From assembly GCA_945878845.1 (NCBI GenBank), contig CAMCUB010000004.1, positions 1-64,000 of the forward strand: a stretch of DNA of 64,000 nt, in the 5' to 3' direction. The DNA is from Erythrobacter sanguineus. GTDB taxonomy: Bacteria > Pseudomonadota > Alphaproteobacteria > Sphingomonadales > Sphingomonadaceae. The first letter of the stretch is position 1. Every line of letters starts with the position of its first letter. Below the pieces are notes generated by a model. The model worked only from the letters and a program-made list of their open reading frames with translations, did no database searches and was not told the origin of the DNA. The position numbers and the translations under genes were made by a program. Shown here one piece after another: positions 37,011-45,400 of this stretch.

Positions 37011-37877
37011 ATGATCTTGCGACCGCTGCTTGCCACCTTTTCGGTGCCCGCCCTGTTGCTTGCTTGCGGGGGGGCTGCGCTGGCCCAGCAGAAGCTGCCC
37101 GACCGGATCGAATCCCCGGTCCTGTTCTTCCCCGCCGATGTCGAGGCTGCCGAACGCCAAGCGAAAGAGGGCGAGATATTCCTCACCATCCCGTTTCGCT
37201 GGGCCTTTTCGGGCAAGCTCGACCGCGATGTCGAAGTTGTCGCTGGCGAGCACCGCGCCACCCTGCGGGCAGGCGAGCTGCTCCCCAAAGTGCTGATCCC
37301 CGCTCCCGGAAAGACCAACGAGGGCCGGTTCCTGTTCTGCACCCGCAACAAGGTGATCGAGGATCGCAAAGGCGCCGCGCCGCTTGCCGCGCTGGTCGAT
37401 TCGCTGCGTGACAGCCTGCGCGATGCGCAGTTCTGCGTCGAGGACACCGATGCCGACGGCAAGGTCGATCGCGGCGTGGTGTTCGGCAAGAGCAAGACCG
37501 AGATCGTGGGCGAGAGCTTCGCGCCCGCCACGGTGACCGACTTTGCCAACGAGATCATCCCCGGGGGCGGGGACCGGGTCGACATCAAGCTCGACGCAGT
37601 GGGCAAGAAGCGCTCGCGGCTGCTCGTCAATGTCTGGCAGAACGGCGATCCGCGTCCGTTTAGCGAGATGCAGAGCGGGCGGTTCTCCGCCGAAGTCTTT
37701 CCCTCGATCGAACACAAGACAAGCTTTCCGGCGGCGACCACGGTGTTCGGCGTGCGCATCTCGGTGCTCGGTGTCGAGCCGGCGGCCAACACCGCCACCC
37801 TCGGCTGGCGCCCGCTGGCAGGGCGCCGCGAATTCGTGATCATCCCGCGCGTCACCAACGTCTACACCACTTTCTGA
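37011..37877 (+). CDS. Unrecognised exported protein
   Basis: I do not recognise this 288-residue protein. An N-terminal signal peptide (about 1-25, ending AALAQQ) is visible, after which it is soluble and beta-rich (VEVVAGEHRATLRAGELLPKV, FSAEVFPSIEHKTSFPAATTVFG). It contains a Cys pair (FLFCTRN, AQFCVED) that could form a disulfide, and an EDTDADGKVDR stretch that resembles a loose calcium-binding loop. It sits between cobS (69 bases) and the penicillin-binding protein gene (82 bases), all on the plus strand. Confidence 0.7.
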   Translation: MILRPLLATFSVPALLLACGGAALAQQKLPDRIESPVLFFPADVEAAERQAKEGEIFLTIPFRWAFSGKLDRDVEVVAGEHRATLRAGELLPKVLIPAPGKTNEGRFLFCTRNKVIEDRKGAAPLAALVDSLRDSLRDAQFCVEDTDADGKVDRGVVFGKSKTEIVGESFAPATVTDFANEIIPGGGDRVDIKLDAVGKKRSRLLVNVWQNGDPRPFSEMQSGRFSAEVFPSIEHKTSFPAATTVFGVRISVLGVEPAANTATLGWRPLAGRREFVIIPRVTNVYTTF

Positions 37878-37959
37878 GGCGCGCGGATGGCGGGTGATTT
37901 GTCTGCCTCGCCAAGGCGCTTGCCCACAAGTGTCCTAGGCTGGTAACACAGCCTTCACC

Positions 37960-40134
37960 ATGGCGTTCTTCGACCGATTCCGGAAAGACCCGCGCGCCCG
38001 CGCCGATGCAGGGACAGGCACGCCTGCCGGGTTCTTCCCGCTCTACGAATCCACGCGTCCCGTCGATGACGAGGATGATGACGACCTGCCGCGCCCGCGC
38101 GTCTCGGCCGATCCTGCCTTCGACGAATGGGACGCCAAGCTTGGCCTTGTGGACGAGGCGCTCGCCGCGACCGAGAAGAAGCGCCTGCGCTGGTGGCAGC
38201 GCGATTACTGGCGCCAGCGCTCCAAGCTGTGGTGGACGGGGCGGGGCGTGCTCGCCACTTTCGCGGTGCTCGCGCTGCTGATCGGCTGGCTCACCATCAC
38301 CGCGCCGCTCTCCAAGAGCCTCGAGCCCATCGCCCCGCCGCAGGTCACCCTGCTCGCCAGCGACGGGACGCCGATTGCCCGCCAAGGCGCGATCGTCGAG
38401 GCGCCGGTCAAGATCAAGGACCTGCCGCCGCACGTGGCGCAGGCCTTCATCGCGATCGAGGACCGGCGGTTTTACAGCCACTGGGGCATCGACCCGCGCG
38501 GCATCGCCCGGGCGGCGTGGACGGGCTATGGCGGGGGTTCCACCATCACCCAGCAGCTTGCGAAGTTCACCTTCCTCACCCCCGAGCAGAGCCTCACCCG
38601 CAAGGCGCGCGAGGCGCTGATCGCGCTGTGGCTGGAGGGCTGGCTGACCAAGGACGAGATCCTCGAACGCTACCTCTCCAACGCCTACTTCGGCGACAAC
38701 CAGTATGGCCTTCGCGCCGCGAGCTTGCACTACTTCTACCGCCAGCCCGAGAAGCTGCGCCCCGAACAGGCGGCGATGCTGGCGGGGCTGCTCCAGGCGC
38801 CCTCGCGCTATGCGCCCACCAAGCACTACGACAAGGCCAAGGCGCGCATGGAGCTGGTGGTGGGGTCGATGGTCGACGAAGGCTACCTCACCCGCGCCGA
38901 GGCCGATGCTCTGCCCGATCCGCGCATCGACGTGCGCACCCGCAACGACAACCTGCCGACCGGCACCTACTTCGCCGACTGGGCGCTGCCGCTGGCGCGT
39001 GAGGGGATGGAGGCGAGCTATTCGCAGCAGACCCTCACCACCACGCTGGACTCGCGGCTGCAGGCGCTCGCCAGCCGCATCGTCGCGCGTGCGCCCTTGA
39101 ACGGGGCGCAGGTCGCGCTGGTGGCGATGCGGCGCAATGGCGAGGTCGTGGCGATGGTCGGCGGGCGCGACTACGCCAAGTCGCCCTTCAACCGCGCCAC
39201 GCAGGCGCGCCGCCAGCCCGGATCGACCTTCAAGACCCTCGTCTACCTCACCGCGCTCGAGGAGGGCTGGGAGCCCGACGACACCATCCCCAACACCCCG
39301 ATCACCCAAGGCGCTTACCGTCCCAAGAACGCGCGCGAGCAGTACTCCGCCCAGATCACGCTCGAAGACGCCTTCGCCTCCTCGAGCAATGTCGCGGCCT
39401 TCCGGCTGTTCCAGGCGGTGGGCAGCGACAAGGTGATCCGCACCGCACGCCGCCTCGGCATCACCGCCGCCATGGCCGAGGGCGACCCGAGCCTTGCGCT
39501 TGGCACCTCCTCGATGACCCTGATGGAGCTCACCGCGGCCTATGCCGGGATCGCGGCCAACGCCTACCCGGTCGAGCCCCACGCCTTCCCGCGCGGTGAG
39601 CGCAGCTGGTGGGAGTGGATGACGACCGGCTCCAAGTCGATGTCCTCGCGCGTCCACGAGGACCTTGAAGGCATGCTGCGCGCCGCCATCAACCGCGGGA
39701 CCGGACGGGGGGCCTCACTGCCGATCGCCAACTACGGCAAGACCGGGACGACGCAGGACTACCGCGATGCGCTGTTCGTGGGCTATGCGGGCGACCTCGT
39801 GGTTGGCGTGTGGATCGGCAAGGACGACAACACGCCCCTCAATGGCGTCACCGGCGGCAGCCTGCCTGCGCGCATTTGGCGCGACTTCATGCTCTCCGCG
39901 CTCAAGATCGACGCCGCGCCTGCTCCGCAAGCCGACGACACGCCCGATCCCGAAGGCCCGGTCCAGCCGCTCGACGTGATCGAGGGCGAGATCCCGCTCG
40001 GGCAGGACGGCACCAGCCTCAAGGTCGACGAGAACGGGGTCTCGCTGCGGCAGGACGGCGTGCCGCTTGAGGTGCGGGTCGAGGAGGGCGGCGTGGTGGT
40101 CAAGCCCGTCGCCGCGCCCACGCCGCCGCCGTAA
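37960..40134 (+). CDS. Class A penicillin-binding protein (PBP1-type glycosyltransferase/transpeptidase)
   Basis: Polymerises and cross-links peptidoglycan. The 724-residue protein has a cytoplasmic N-terminus and one TM segment near residues 88-108. The glycosyltransferase domain shows AIEDRRFYSHWG with its catalytic Glu, GGSTITQQLAK and NAYFGDNQYGL. The transpeptidase domain has SxxK as PGSTFKTLVY, SxN as SSNVAAF and KTGTTQDYR. The C-terminus is an acidic/Pro tail. Shorter than typical PBP1A because no inserted OB-like domain is seen. The ATG at 37960 is used. Confidence 0.94.
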   Translation: MAFFDRFRKDPRARADAGTGTPAGFFPLYESTRPVDDEDDDDLPRPRVSADPAFDEWDAKLGLVDEALAATEKKRLRWWQRDYWRQRSKLWWTGRGVLATFAVLALLIGWLTITAPLSKSLEPIAPPQVTLLASDGTPIARQGAIVEAPVKIKDLPPHVAQAFIAIEDRRFYSHWGIDPRGIARAAWTGYGGGSTITQQLAKFTFLTPEQSLTRKAREALIALWLEGWLTKDEILERYLSNAYFGDNQYGLRAASLHYFYRQPEKLRPEQAAMLAGLLQAPSRYAPTKHYDKAKARMELVVGSMVDEGYLTRAEADALPDPRIDVRTRNDNLPTGTYFADWALPLAREGMEASYSQQTLTTTLDSRLQALASRIVARAPLNGAQVALVAMRRNGEVVAMVGGRDYAKSPFNRATQARRQPGSTFKTLVYLTALEEGWEPDDTIPNTPITQGAYRPKNAREQYSAQITLEDAFASSSNVAAFRLFQAVGSDKVIRTARRLGITAAMAEGDPSLALGTSSMTLMELTAAYAGIAANAYPVEPHAFPRGERSWWEWMTTGSKSMSSRVHEDLEGMLRAAINRGTGRGASLPIANYGKTGTTQDYRDALFVGYAGDLVVGVWIGKDDNTPLNGVTGGSLPARIWRDFMLSALKIDAAPAPQADDTPDPEGPVQPLDVIEGEIPLGQDGTSLKVDENGVSLRQDGVPLEVRVEEGGVVVKPVAAPTPPP

Positions 40135-40151
40135 CGCCGTTCAGCTGGCGG

Positions 40152-40175
40152 CGTGTTGGAGACACATGAGACACT
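40152..40175 (+). repeat. Copy 1 of a 24-base dispersed repeat
   Basis: GCGTGTTGGAGACACATGAGACAC (described by its parts: GTGTTG, then GAGACAC-AT-GAGACAC) lies 17 bases after the penicillin-binding protein stop. An identical 24-base copy is at 58570-58593. Each contains a direct repeat of GAGACAC with a 9-base period. The rest of the 154-base gap up to 40288 holds no gene; a 6-base inverted repeat CTTTGC/GCAAAG is at 40195-40219. Confidence 0.75.
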
Positions 40176-40288
40176 GTCCAGAAGCGGAAATCCCTTTGCC
40201 CCGCACCAGCGCTGCAAAGCATGGGAAAGGGCGCTCCGACTCGTCATGGGCACGACCCTGACAGGCGCGGGCCGTGTAGGAAAGTGTT

Positions 40289-40693
40289 TCAAACCATCAG
40301 GATATTCATGACCGCCGTCGCGATTGGCCGCGCGCGGTCGGCCTGCCATGCCTCGACCGTCACATTGGCATTGCGCCGCCCCAGCCGGGTGATGCGCCCC
40401 ACCGCAAAGCTCGCCTGCGACTTGCCCGCGGCGAGATATTGGACGGTGATGTTGATCGGCTTGAGCAGCGGATCGCGCCCGGCCGCGATCAGCGCGGTGC
40501 GCAAGGCGGCATAGCCCGCATTCTCGAGCAGGCCCGCGGTCGCCCCGCCGTGGAAGTGCTGCGGGCGGCCTTCGACGACGGGGCCGAAATCCACCGTCAG
40601 CACCGGCATACCGCCCTCGCTCTCGCCGGTCAGCGTGACGCCGAGCGAACGGGCATAGGCAGGAAGTTCCAGCCCCTCAGGCATCGCCGCCAC
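40289..40693 (-). CDS. Hotdog-fold acyl-CoA thioesterase (PaaI-like)
   Basis: A 134-residue single-hotdog thioesterase-like protein. The signature QHFHGGATAGLLENAGYAAL, which bears the HGG and the catalytic acidic residue, is present, followed by NITVQYLAAG. The start is GTG at 40693 or ATG at 40684. It overlaps the neighbouring hotdog gene by 17 bases, so the two are probably co-expressed and may form a hetero-oligomer (inference). The substrate is not known. Confidence 0.85.
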   Translation of the reverse strand: MAAMPEGLELPAYARSLGVTLTGESEGGMPVLTVDFGPVVEGRPQHFHGGATAGLLENAGYAALRTALIAAGRDPLLKPINITVQYLAAGKSQASFAVGRITRLGRRNANVTVEAWQADRARPIATAVMNILMV

Positions 40694-41156
40694 CCTTCAG
40701 CGCGGGATTATCCTCGCGCGGATCGGCGCCGATGGTCATGAAGCAGCCCGCGACATGCGCCACCGGATCGGCGAGGTCATCATCATAGGCGATGCCCCGC
40801 ACAAAAGCCGCCGAGCGCGTGATGCGGTAGCACTCGACGCGCCCCTTCACGCTCGCCCGCTCACGCGCGGGGCGCTGGTAATCGACGCGCAGGTCGAGCG
40901 TCGCGACCGGCTGGAAGGTGCCGCGCGTCTGCCAGATTGCCATACCGCTCGCCATGTCCATCAGGCTGATGATCGGGCCTGAGGCCAGCACTGGCCGGCT
41001 GCGGTCCCCCAGCAGATCCTCACGCCACGGCAGTTCGAGCTCGACCCAGTTGTCGCCCTGATCGGTGAACCTCAGGCCGAGCCAGCCGGTATGGCCGTGG
41101 CGGAAAAACCACTTCGAGGCTTCGCGCGCGTCGAACCGGGGGGTGGGCGTGTTCAT
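40677..41156 (-). CDS. Hotdog-fold thioesterase family protein
   Basis: A protein of about 159 residues with a PaaI/4HBT pattern: SGPIISLMDMASGMAIW corresponds to the HGG-type helix but with SGP and no His, and ATLDLRVDYQRPARERA follows. The position equivalent to the catalytic His is thus changed while an Asp is present. Starts at 41156 (MNTPT) and 41168 (MRTPMNTPT) are both possible. It overlaps the second hotdog gene downstream and probably pairs with it. Confidence 0.82.
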   Translation of the reverse strand: MNTPTPRFDAREASKWFFRHGHTGWLGLRFTDQGDNWVELELPWREDLLGDRSRPVLASGPIISLMDMASGMAIWQTRGTFQPVATLDLRVDYQRPARERASVKGRVECYRITRSAAFVRGIAYDDDLADPVAHVAGCFMTIGADPREDNPALKGGGDA

Positions 41157-41223
41157 GGGGGTGCGCATAGGGCGAGGGGCGGTCGCCGCGCAATGCCTGA
41201 ATTGGGGGGCAGAACGGGCAGGC

Positions 41224-41424
41224 CTAGGCGTCGTAGGCAATCACGATCGCGAAGATCACCGCGACGGCCAGCAGCATCAGGAACATGAGCCAGCAGCCCC
41301 GCCGCCGTCGCCGCCGCCGTTCGGCCAAAGCTTCGGCGGCGGCATCGGTGCCAAGCTCGGCCAGCACCTCGCCGACGACTTCGACCGCGCCGACGATCAC
41401 TTCTCCCGCCGCGTCCAAGGGCAT
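41224..41424 (-). CDS. Small single-pass membrane protein, unrecognised
   Basis: A 66-residue protein with a helical acidic N-terminal half (AAGEVIVGAVEVVGEVLAEL), a block of seven consecutive arginines near residues 36-42, and one TM helix (CWLMFLMLLAVAVIFAIVIAY) at the C-terminus. Arg next to the helix implies a cytoplasmic N-terminus. Its ATG starts directly after the ruvX stop (TAG-ATG with no gap), so translational coupling is likely. Function is not known. Confidence 0.65.
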   Translation of the reverse strand: MPLDAAGEVIVGAVEVVGEVLAELGTDAAAEALAERRRRRRRGCWLMFLMLLAVAVIFAIVIAYDA

Positions 41425-41913
41425 CTACAGGACTCCACCCGCCAGCCGGTCGATCGCGCCCTGCAAAATCACCGCCGCTGCATGGCTGTCGATCGCGGCA
41501 GCGCGCTTGGCGCGGCTCATGTCCTGGCCGATCATCGCGGCTTCGGCGGCCTGGGTCGACCAGCGCTCGTCCCACAGCAGGATCGGGAGCGCGAAAGCCT
41601 CGGCGCAGTTGCGGGCATAGGCGCGGGAGGCCTGCGCGCGCGGGCCTTCGGAGCCGTCCATGTTGCGCGGCAGGCCGAGCACCAGCCCCTTGACGCTGCG
41701 GCTCCTGATCAGTGCCGCCAGCGTTTCGCGGTCCTTGCCCCACTTGCCGCGCGCAATCGTCGTGCCGTTGGTGGCAAAGCGCCAGCCCGCATCGCAGGTC
41801 GCGGTGCCGAGCGTCTTGGTGCCGAGGTCGAGCCCGAGCAGCACGCCGCCCGCCTCGCCCACAGCGTCGGCAAAGCCGCGCGCGTCCTCGAAGATCAGCT
41901 CGCGGGCTTCCAC
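41425..41913 (-). CDS. ruvX: Holliday junction resolvase-like protein RuvX (YqgF)
   Basis: A 162-residue RNase H-fold protein needed for 16S rRNA maturation and annotated as a putative Holliday junction resolvase. GLDLGTKTLGTATCD holds the first catalytic Asp, GLVLGLPRNMDGSEGPRA is the family signature, and LWDERWST and DSHAAAVILQ supply the remaining acidic residues. An N-terminal extension of about 25 residues precedes the fold. The GTG at 41913 overlaps the DUF3089 gene by 19 bases. Confidence 0.93.
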   Translation of the reverse strand: MEARELIFEDARGFADAVGEAGGVLLGLDLGTKTLGTATCDAGWRFATNGTTIARGKWGKDRETLAALIRSRSVKGLVLGLPRNMDGSEGPRAQASRAYARNCAEAFALPILLWDERWSTQAAEAAMIGQDMSRAKRAAAIDSHAAAVILQGAIDRLAGGVL

Positions 41914-43040
41914 GCGCTCGCCCGGCGGATCACGTCGGCTTGTGTGTTGGCCCAGAACAGCGGCAGGTCATAGACGTGGTAATTATTGCCCGGCAGCACG
42001 TAGGAGCCCATCTCCGGCGGCGCGCCGATCAGCAGCAACCCGCGCTTGTCGCAAGCCGCTGGGACGAGAGCGGGCACAAGCTCGCCCTTCTCCATCGAAT
42101 CCTCGGGCACCAGCGTGCCGAGATTGGCGCTCTTGTCCGCTATGCCGCCGGTGAGGCCGGTGAGCGGGTTGGTACATAGCATCGGCTCGGTGCCCGGCGC
42201 GGTGCCGTCGAGCGCGGGGGAGTTCGCATAGGCATCGAGCACTAGGGCGGGGTCGGCAGGTTCGGCGAAGCTCGACCAGCTGATCACGCAGCCGGTCTGG
42301 TCGGCGGCGGTGCAGGCCGGCGTGCCCATCACCGGCAGATCATGCAGCGGCGAGACCGGCCAGCCGATCACATAGGCCGCAACCAGCCGCGCGGCGAGCG
42401 GGGTGCCCTTCACCTCCTCGGCGATCAGGCGCTTCAGATGCAGCGACCCTTGCGAATGGCCCGCGAGCACGATCGGGGTCTTGGAATCAACGCTTGAGAC
42501 GAAGAAGCGGAACGCCTCGCGCACGTCGGCATAGGCGGCATCGACCGCCTGCCTGCCCTCGGGCGCGTCGGTGAGGAAGGCGCCGAAGGTAGCCTGCCGG
42601 TAGCGCGGGGCCCAGATCTCGGACGCGGCGTTGAAGGGGCTTGCCATGCCGCGCAGATAGATGCGGGCGATGCGCTCGGCTTCGGGATCGCCGCCATTTT
42701 CGAGCGGGGCGTTCCAGCTGGAGCGGTTCACGAAGCTGGTGGGGTGGACGAAGAAGACGGCGAACTGCGCCTTGGGCTCGGCCGGGGTGGGCAGCAGCCC
42801 GCGATCCCCCGCATAGGCGGGCTGCCAGCGCGCCGGGTCGTTCACGCCGATGCCGGGGCGCGAATACCACAGCTTGGGGTCTTCATAGGCATTGGCAGCA
42901 AGCGGCTTGACCGGGGTGAAGGGCGCCGAGGGCACCATCGCCAGCCGGGTCAGCTCGGTCGGAAAGCGCGCGAGCAGGAAGGCGCCCACCATCACCACAA
43001 TGATGCAGAAGGCGAAGAAATAGAGGAACTTGCGGGCCAT
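41895..43040 (-). CDS. DUF3089-family alpha/beta hydrolase-like protein
   Basis: A 381-residue protein with one N-terminal membrane anchor or signal segment (FLYFFAFCIIVVMVGAFLLA, residues 5-24) and an alpha/beta hydrolase-type domain. VFFVHPTSF and IVLAGHSQGSLHL (nucleophile elbow GHSQG) mark it as a DUF3089 lipase-like enzyme, and NYHVYDLPLFWANT is the conserved C-terminal His region. Four cysteines in the second half may form disulfides. It is probably membrane-tethered in the periplasm. The substrate is unknown. Confidence 0.83.
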   Translation of the reverse strand: MARKFLYFFAFCIIVVMVGAFLLARFPTELTRLAMVPSAPFTPVKPLAANAYEDPKLWYSRPGIGVNDPARWQPAYAGDRGLLPTPAEPKAQFAVFFVHPTSFVNRSSWNAPLENGGDPEAERIARIYLRGMASPFNAASEIWAPRYRQATFGAFLTDAPEGRQAVDAAYADVREAFRFFVSSVDSKTPIVLAGHSQGSLHLKRLIAEEVKGTPLAARLVAAYVIGWPVSPLHDLPVMGTPACTAADQTGCVISWSSFAEPADPALVLDAYANSPALDGTAPGTEPMLCTNPLTGLTGGIADKSANLGTLVPEDSMEKGELVPALVPAACDKRGLLLIGAPPEMGSYVLPGNNYHVYDLPLFWANTQADVIRRASAWKPAS

Positions 43041-43059
43041 TTTGTGCGCGCCCTTCGGG

Positions 43060-43959
43060 TTACTTGGCCGCCGCCCCTTCGGCGATGGCGGGCCGCAGGG
43101 TGGTCCACGCCCGGTCGCCGCGCAGGCTGGTGTACCAGCTCGCCGGGTTCCAGGTGGTCGAGCCGTCGAGGCTGAAGGTGATGAACTCCGCGCGCCCGCC
43201 GATATTGGCGAGCGGCACCGCGCCGCCCAGACCGCGCGGCAGCGGCGCGCGGCTGTCCGCGCTCAGGTCGCGGTTGTCGCCCATCACGAAAACGCTGTCA
43301 GCCGGCACCTTGTAGGGCCCGAAATTGTCGAGCTCCTGGTTGATGAAATCGATGGTGAGGAAGGTCGCGCCGTTGGGGAAGGTTTCGCGGTAGGCACGCG
43401 GATCGAAATAGTCCTTGCCGTCGGGGCCGGTCTTGCGGAACTCCTCGAAATTGTCGAGGCAGGGGTGCTGGCCGTTGTCGTCCTGGCACATCAGTTCGGG
43501 CTCGAACGGCAGGCGGACGGAGGGCACGAGCTCGCGCTTCACGGGCTTGCCGTCGAGGATGATCTGGCCGTCGCGCACCTCGATGGTGTCGCCGGGCAGC
43601 GCGACCACGCGTTTGATGTAATCCTCGTCGCGCTCGGGATGGACGGGGATGACGATGTCGCCATATTCGGGGGTGGCGGGCCAGACGCGGGTCGAACTGC
43701 GCGGCAGGATGTGGAAGCTCGCCGAGGCCCAGGACCAGCCATAGGGATACTTGCTCACCACCAGCCGGTCGCCCACCCACAGGCTCGGCATCATCGAGGT
43801 CGAGGGGATGTAGAACGGCTTGGCGACGAAGCTGTGGAACGCCAGCACCGCGAGCAGCATCAGCGCAAGGCCGCGGATTTCGGCGAACCAGTTGATCTTT
43901 TCAGGGGCTTCGCTGTCGGTCACTTGCGGGCTTTCGCTTGTTGCAATCGGGGTCGCCAT
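43060..43959 (-). CDS. lepB: Signal peptidase I
   Basis: Removes signal peptides at the outer face of the inner membrane. The 299-residue protein has one N-terminal TM segment (GLALMLLAVLAFHSFVA), the catalytic Ser in IPSTSMMPSLWVGDRLVV, the catalytic Lys in YIKRVVALPGD, and the box VFVMGDNRDLSADSR. The ATG at 43959 gives a short cytoplasmic N-terminus. It follows acpS by 9 bases in the same direction. The acpS-lepB neighbourhood is familiar in alphaproteobacteria. Confidence 0.95.
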   Translation of the reverse strand: MATPIATSESPQVTDSEAPEKINWFAEIRGLALMLLAVLAFHSFVAKPFYIPSTSMMPSLWVGDRLVVSKYPYGWSWASASFHILPRSSTRVWPATPEYGDIVIPVHPERDEDYIKRVVALPGDTIEVRDGQIILDGKPVKRELVPSVRLPFEPELMCQDDNGQHPCLDNFEEFRKTGPDGKDYFDPRAYRETFPNGATFLTIDFINQELDNFGPYKVPADSVFVMGDNRDLSADSRAPLPRGLGGAVPLANIGGRAEFITFSLDGSTTWNPASWYTSLRGDRAWTTLRPAIAEGAAAK

Positions 43960-43968
43960 GGGGAGGGC

Positions 43969-44373
43969 CTAGGGCAGGGGTATGGCTTCGATGATCACGA
44001 AGGCCTGTGCCCATGGGTGATCGTCGGTGAGGGTCAGGTGAATCCGCGCCTCATGGCCTTTCGGCGTCATTTCTTCAAGCCGCAATGCCGCGCCGCCGGT
44101 GAGCATCAGGGTCGGCGCGCCCGAAGGCGCATTCACTACACCAATGTCCTTCATGAACACCCCGCGCTTGAACCCGGTGCCGACGGCCTTGGAGAAGGCC
44201 TCCTTGGCGGCAAAGCGCTTGGCGTAGGTGCCCGCGATGGTGAACGGCCGGCTGCGGGCCTTGGCGATCTCGGTGGGAGTGAAAACGCGGTTCTCGAACC
44301 GCTCGCCATAGCGGGCAAGCGAATTGGCGATCCGCTCGATATTGCAGAGGTCGGAGCCCATGCCGATGATCAC
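43969..44373 (-). CDS. acpS: Holo-[acyl-carrier-protein] synthase
   Basis: Transfers the 4'-phosphopantetheine arm from CoA to apo-ACP. The 134-residue protein starts [15 protein letters not shown], with the Asp and Glu of the metal site, and contains [19 protein letters not shown] and [16 protein letters not shown]. The GTG at 44373 overlaps the stop of the upstream 94-residue protein gene (GTGA). It belongs to the pyrE-...-pdxJ-orf-acpS-lepB run. Confidence 0.95.
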   Translation of the reverse strand: MIIGMGSDLCNIERIANSLARYGERFENRVFTPTEIAKARSRPFTIAGTYAKRFAAKEAFSKAVGTGFKRGVFMKDIGVVNAPSGAPTLMLTGGAALRLEEMTPKGHEARIHLTLTDDHPWAQAFVIIEAIPLP

Positions 44374-44654
44374 TTGAACGCCCTTATGATAACCGCGACC
44401 AGCAGGCCGATGGCGACCACGTGGAGCATCACCTGCGCCTTGAACAGCGGGTGCGCGAAGTCACCCTTGGCGACGCGGATCGCGCCGACGAAACCGAAGA
44501 TCATCAGCGCGATCCAGCCGACCGCAAAGACCATCATGACCTTCTGGCTCAGCGCAAAGCCGAGGAAGCCGATGGCGATGAGGAACAGCGCGGCCGCGCC
44601 AAAGGCCCAGCGCTTCTGTTCGCCGGTGAGGGCGGGGAGCTCGGGTTCGCTCAC
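44370..44654 (-). CDS. Small three-helix membrane protein between pdxJ and acpS
   Basis: A 94-residue protein with about three hydrophobic segments (residues 18-35, 40-57 and 72-91). No catalytic motif is visible and I do not recognise it. Its GTG at 44654 overlaps the pdxJ stop and its own stop overlaps the acpS start, so it is coupled to both neighbours. This placement makes it a genuine gene despite its size. Confidence 0.75.
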   Translation of the reverse strand: MSEPELPALTGEQKRWAFGAAALFLIAIGFLGFALSQKVMMVFAVGWIALMIFGFVGAIRVAKGDFAHPLFKAQVMLHVVAIGLLVAVIIRAFK

Positions 44655-45400
44655 CGCACCTCGTCCATCAGCTCGCGCATCCGGCGGATCGCTGTTTCGA
44701 GGCCGACGAACACCGCCTCGCCGATGAGGTAGTGGCCGATGTTGAGCTCGGCGATCTGGGGGATGGCGGCGATGGGTTGCACGTTGTCGAAGGTGAGCCC
44801 GTGGCCCGCGTGCGGCTCGATCCCGTTCTTGGCGGCGAGCGCGGCCATGTCGGTGATGCGGCGCAGCTCGCGGGTCACGCGCTCGGCGTCATTGTCGAGG
44901 AAGGCGTGGGCATATTCGCCGGTGTGGAATTCGACCACCGGCGCGCCGAGGCGCAGGGCGGCGTCGAGTTGCCGCTCGTCCGCCTCGATGAACAGCGAGA
45001 CGCGGATGCCCGCGCTGCGCAGTTCCTCGCAGATCGGGACGAGGGTGTTGTGCATCCCCGCGGCGTCCAGCCCGCCCTCGGTGGTGCGCTCCTCGCGCTT
45101 TTCGGGGACGATGCAGGCGGCGTGGGGCTTGTGGCGCAGGGCGATGGCCAGCATCTCGGGCGTGGCGGCCATTTCGAGATTCAGCGGCAGATTGGTCGCT
45201 GCCTGAATGCGCGCGAGATCCTCGTCGCGGATATGGCGGCGGTCTTCGCGCAGGTGCGCCGTGATCCCGTCGCCGCCGACCGCCGCGACGATCTCCGCCG
45301 CGCGCACCGGATCGGGATGATCCCCGCCGCGCGCGTTACGGATGGTCGCGACATGATCGATGTTGACACCGAGACGAAGGTGCGAGGGGGTAAGGGTCAT
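44651..45400 (-). CDS. pdxJ: Pyridoxine 5'-phosphate synthase
   Basis: Condenses 3-amino-2-oxopropyl phosphate with deoxyxylulose phosphate to make pyridoxine 5'-phosphate, closing the DXP-dependent B6 pathway. The 249-residue TIM barrel starts LRLGVNIDHVATIRNARGG and contains GITAHLREDRRHI, CIVPEKREERTTEGG, ELNIGHYLIGEAVF and EPHAGHGLTFDN. The track start at 45667 is an overextension. The ATG at 45400 overlaps the serine hydrolase stop by 4 bases. Confidence 0.96.
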   Translation of the reverse strand: MTLTPSHLRLGVNIDHVATIRNARGGDHPDPVRAAEIVAAVGGDGITAHLREDRRHIRDEDLARIQAATNLPLNLEMAATPEMLAIALRHKPHAACIVPEKREERTTEGGLDAAGMHNTLVPICEELRSAGIRVSLFIEADERQLDAALRLGAPVVEFHTGEYAHAFLDNDAERVTRELRRITDMAALAAKNGIEPHAGHGLTFDNVQPIAAIPQIAELNIGHYLIGEAVFVGLETAIRRMRELMDEVR

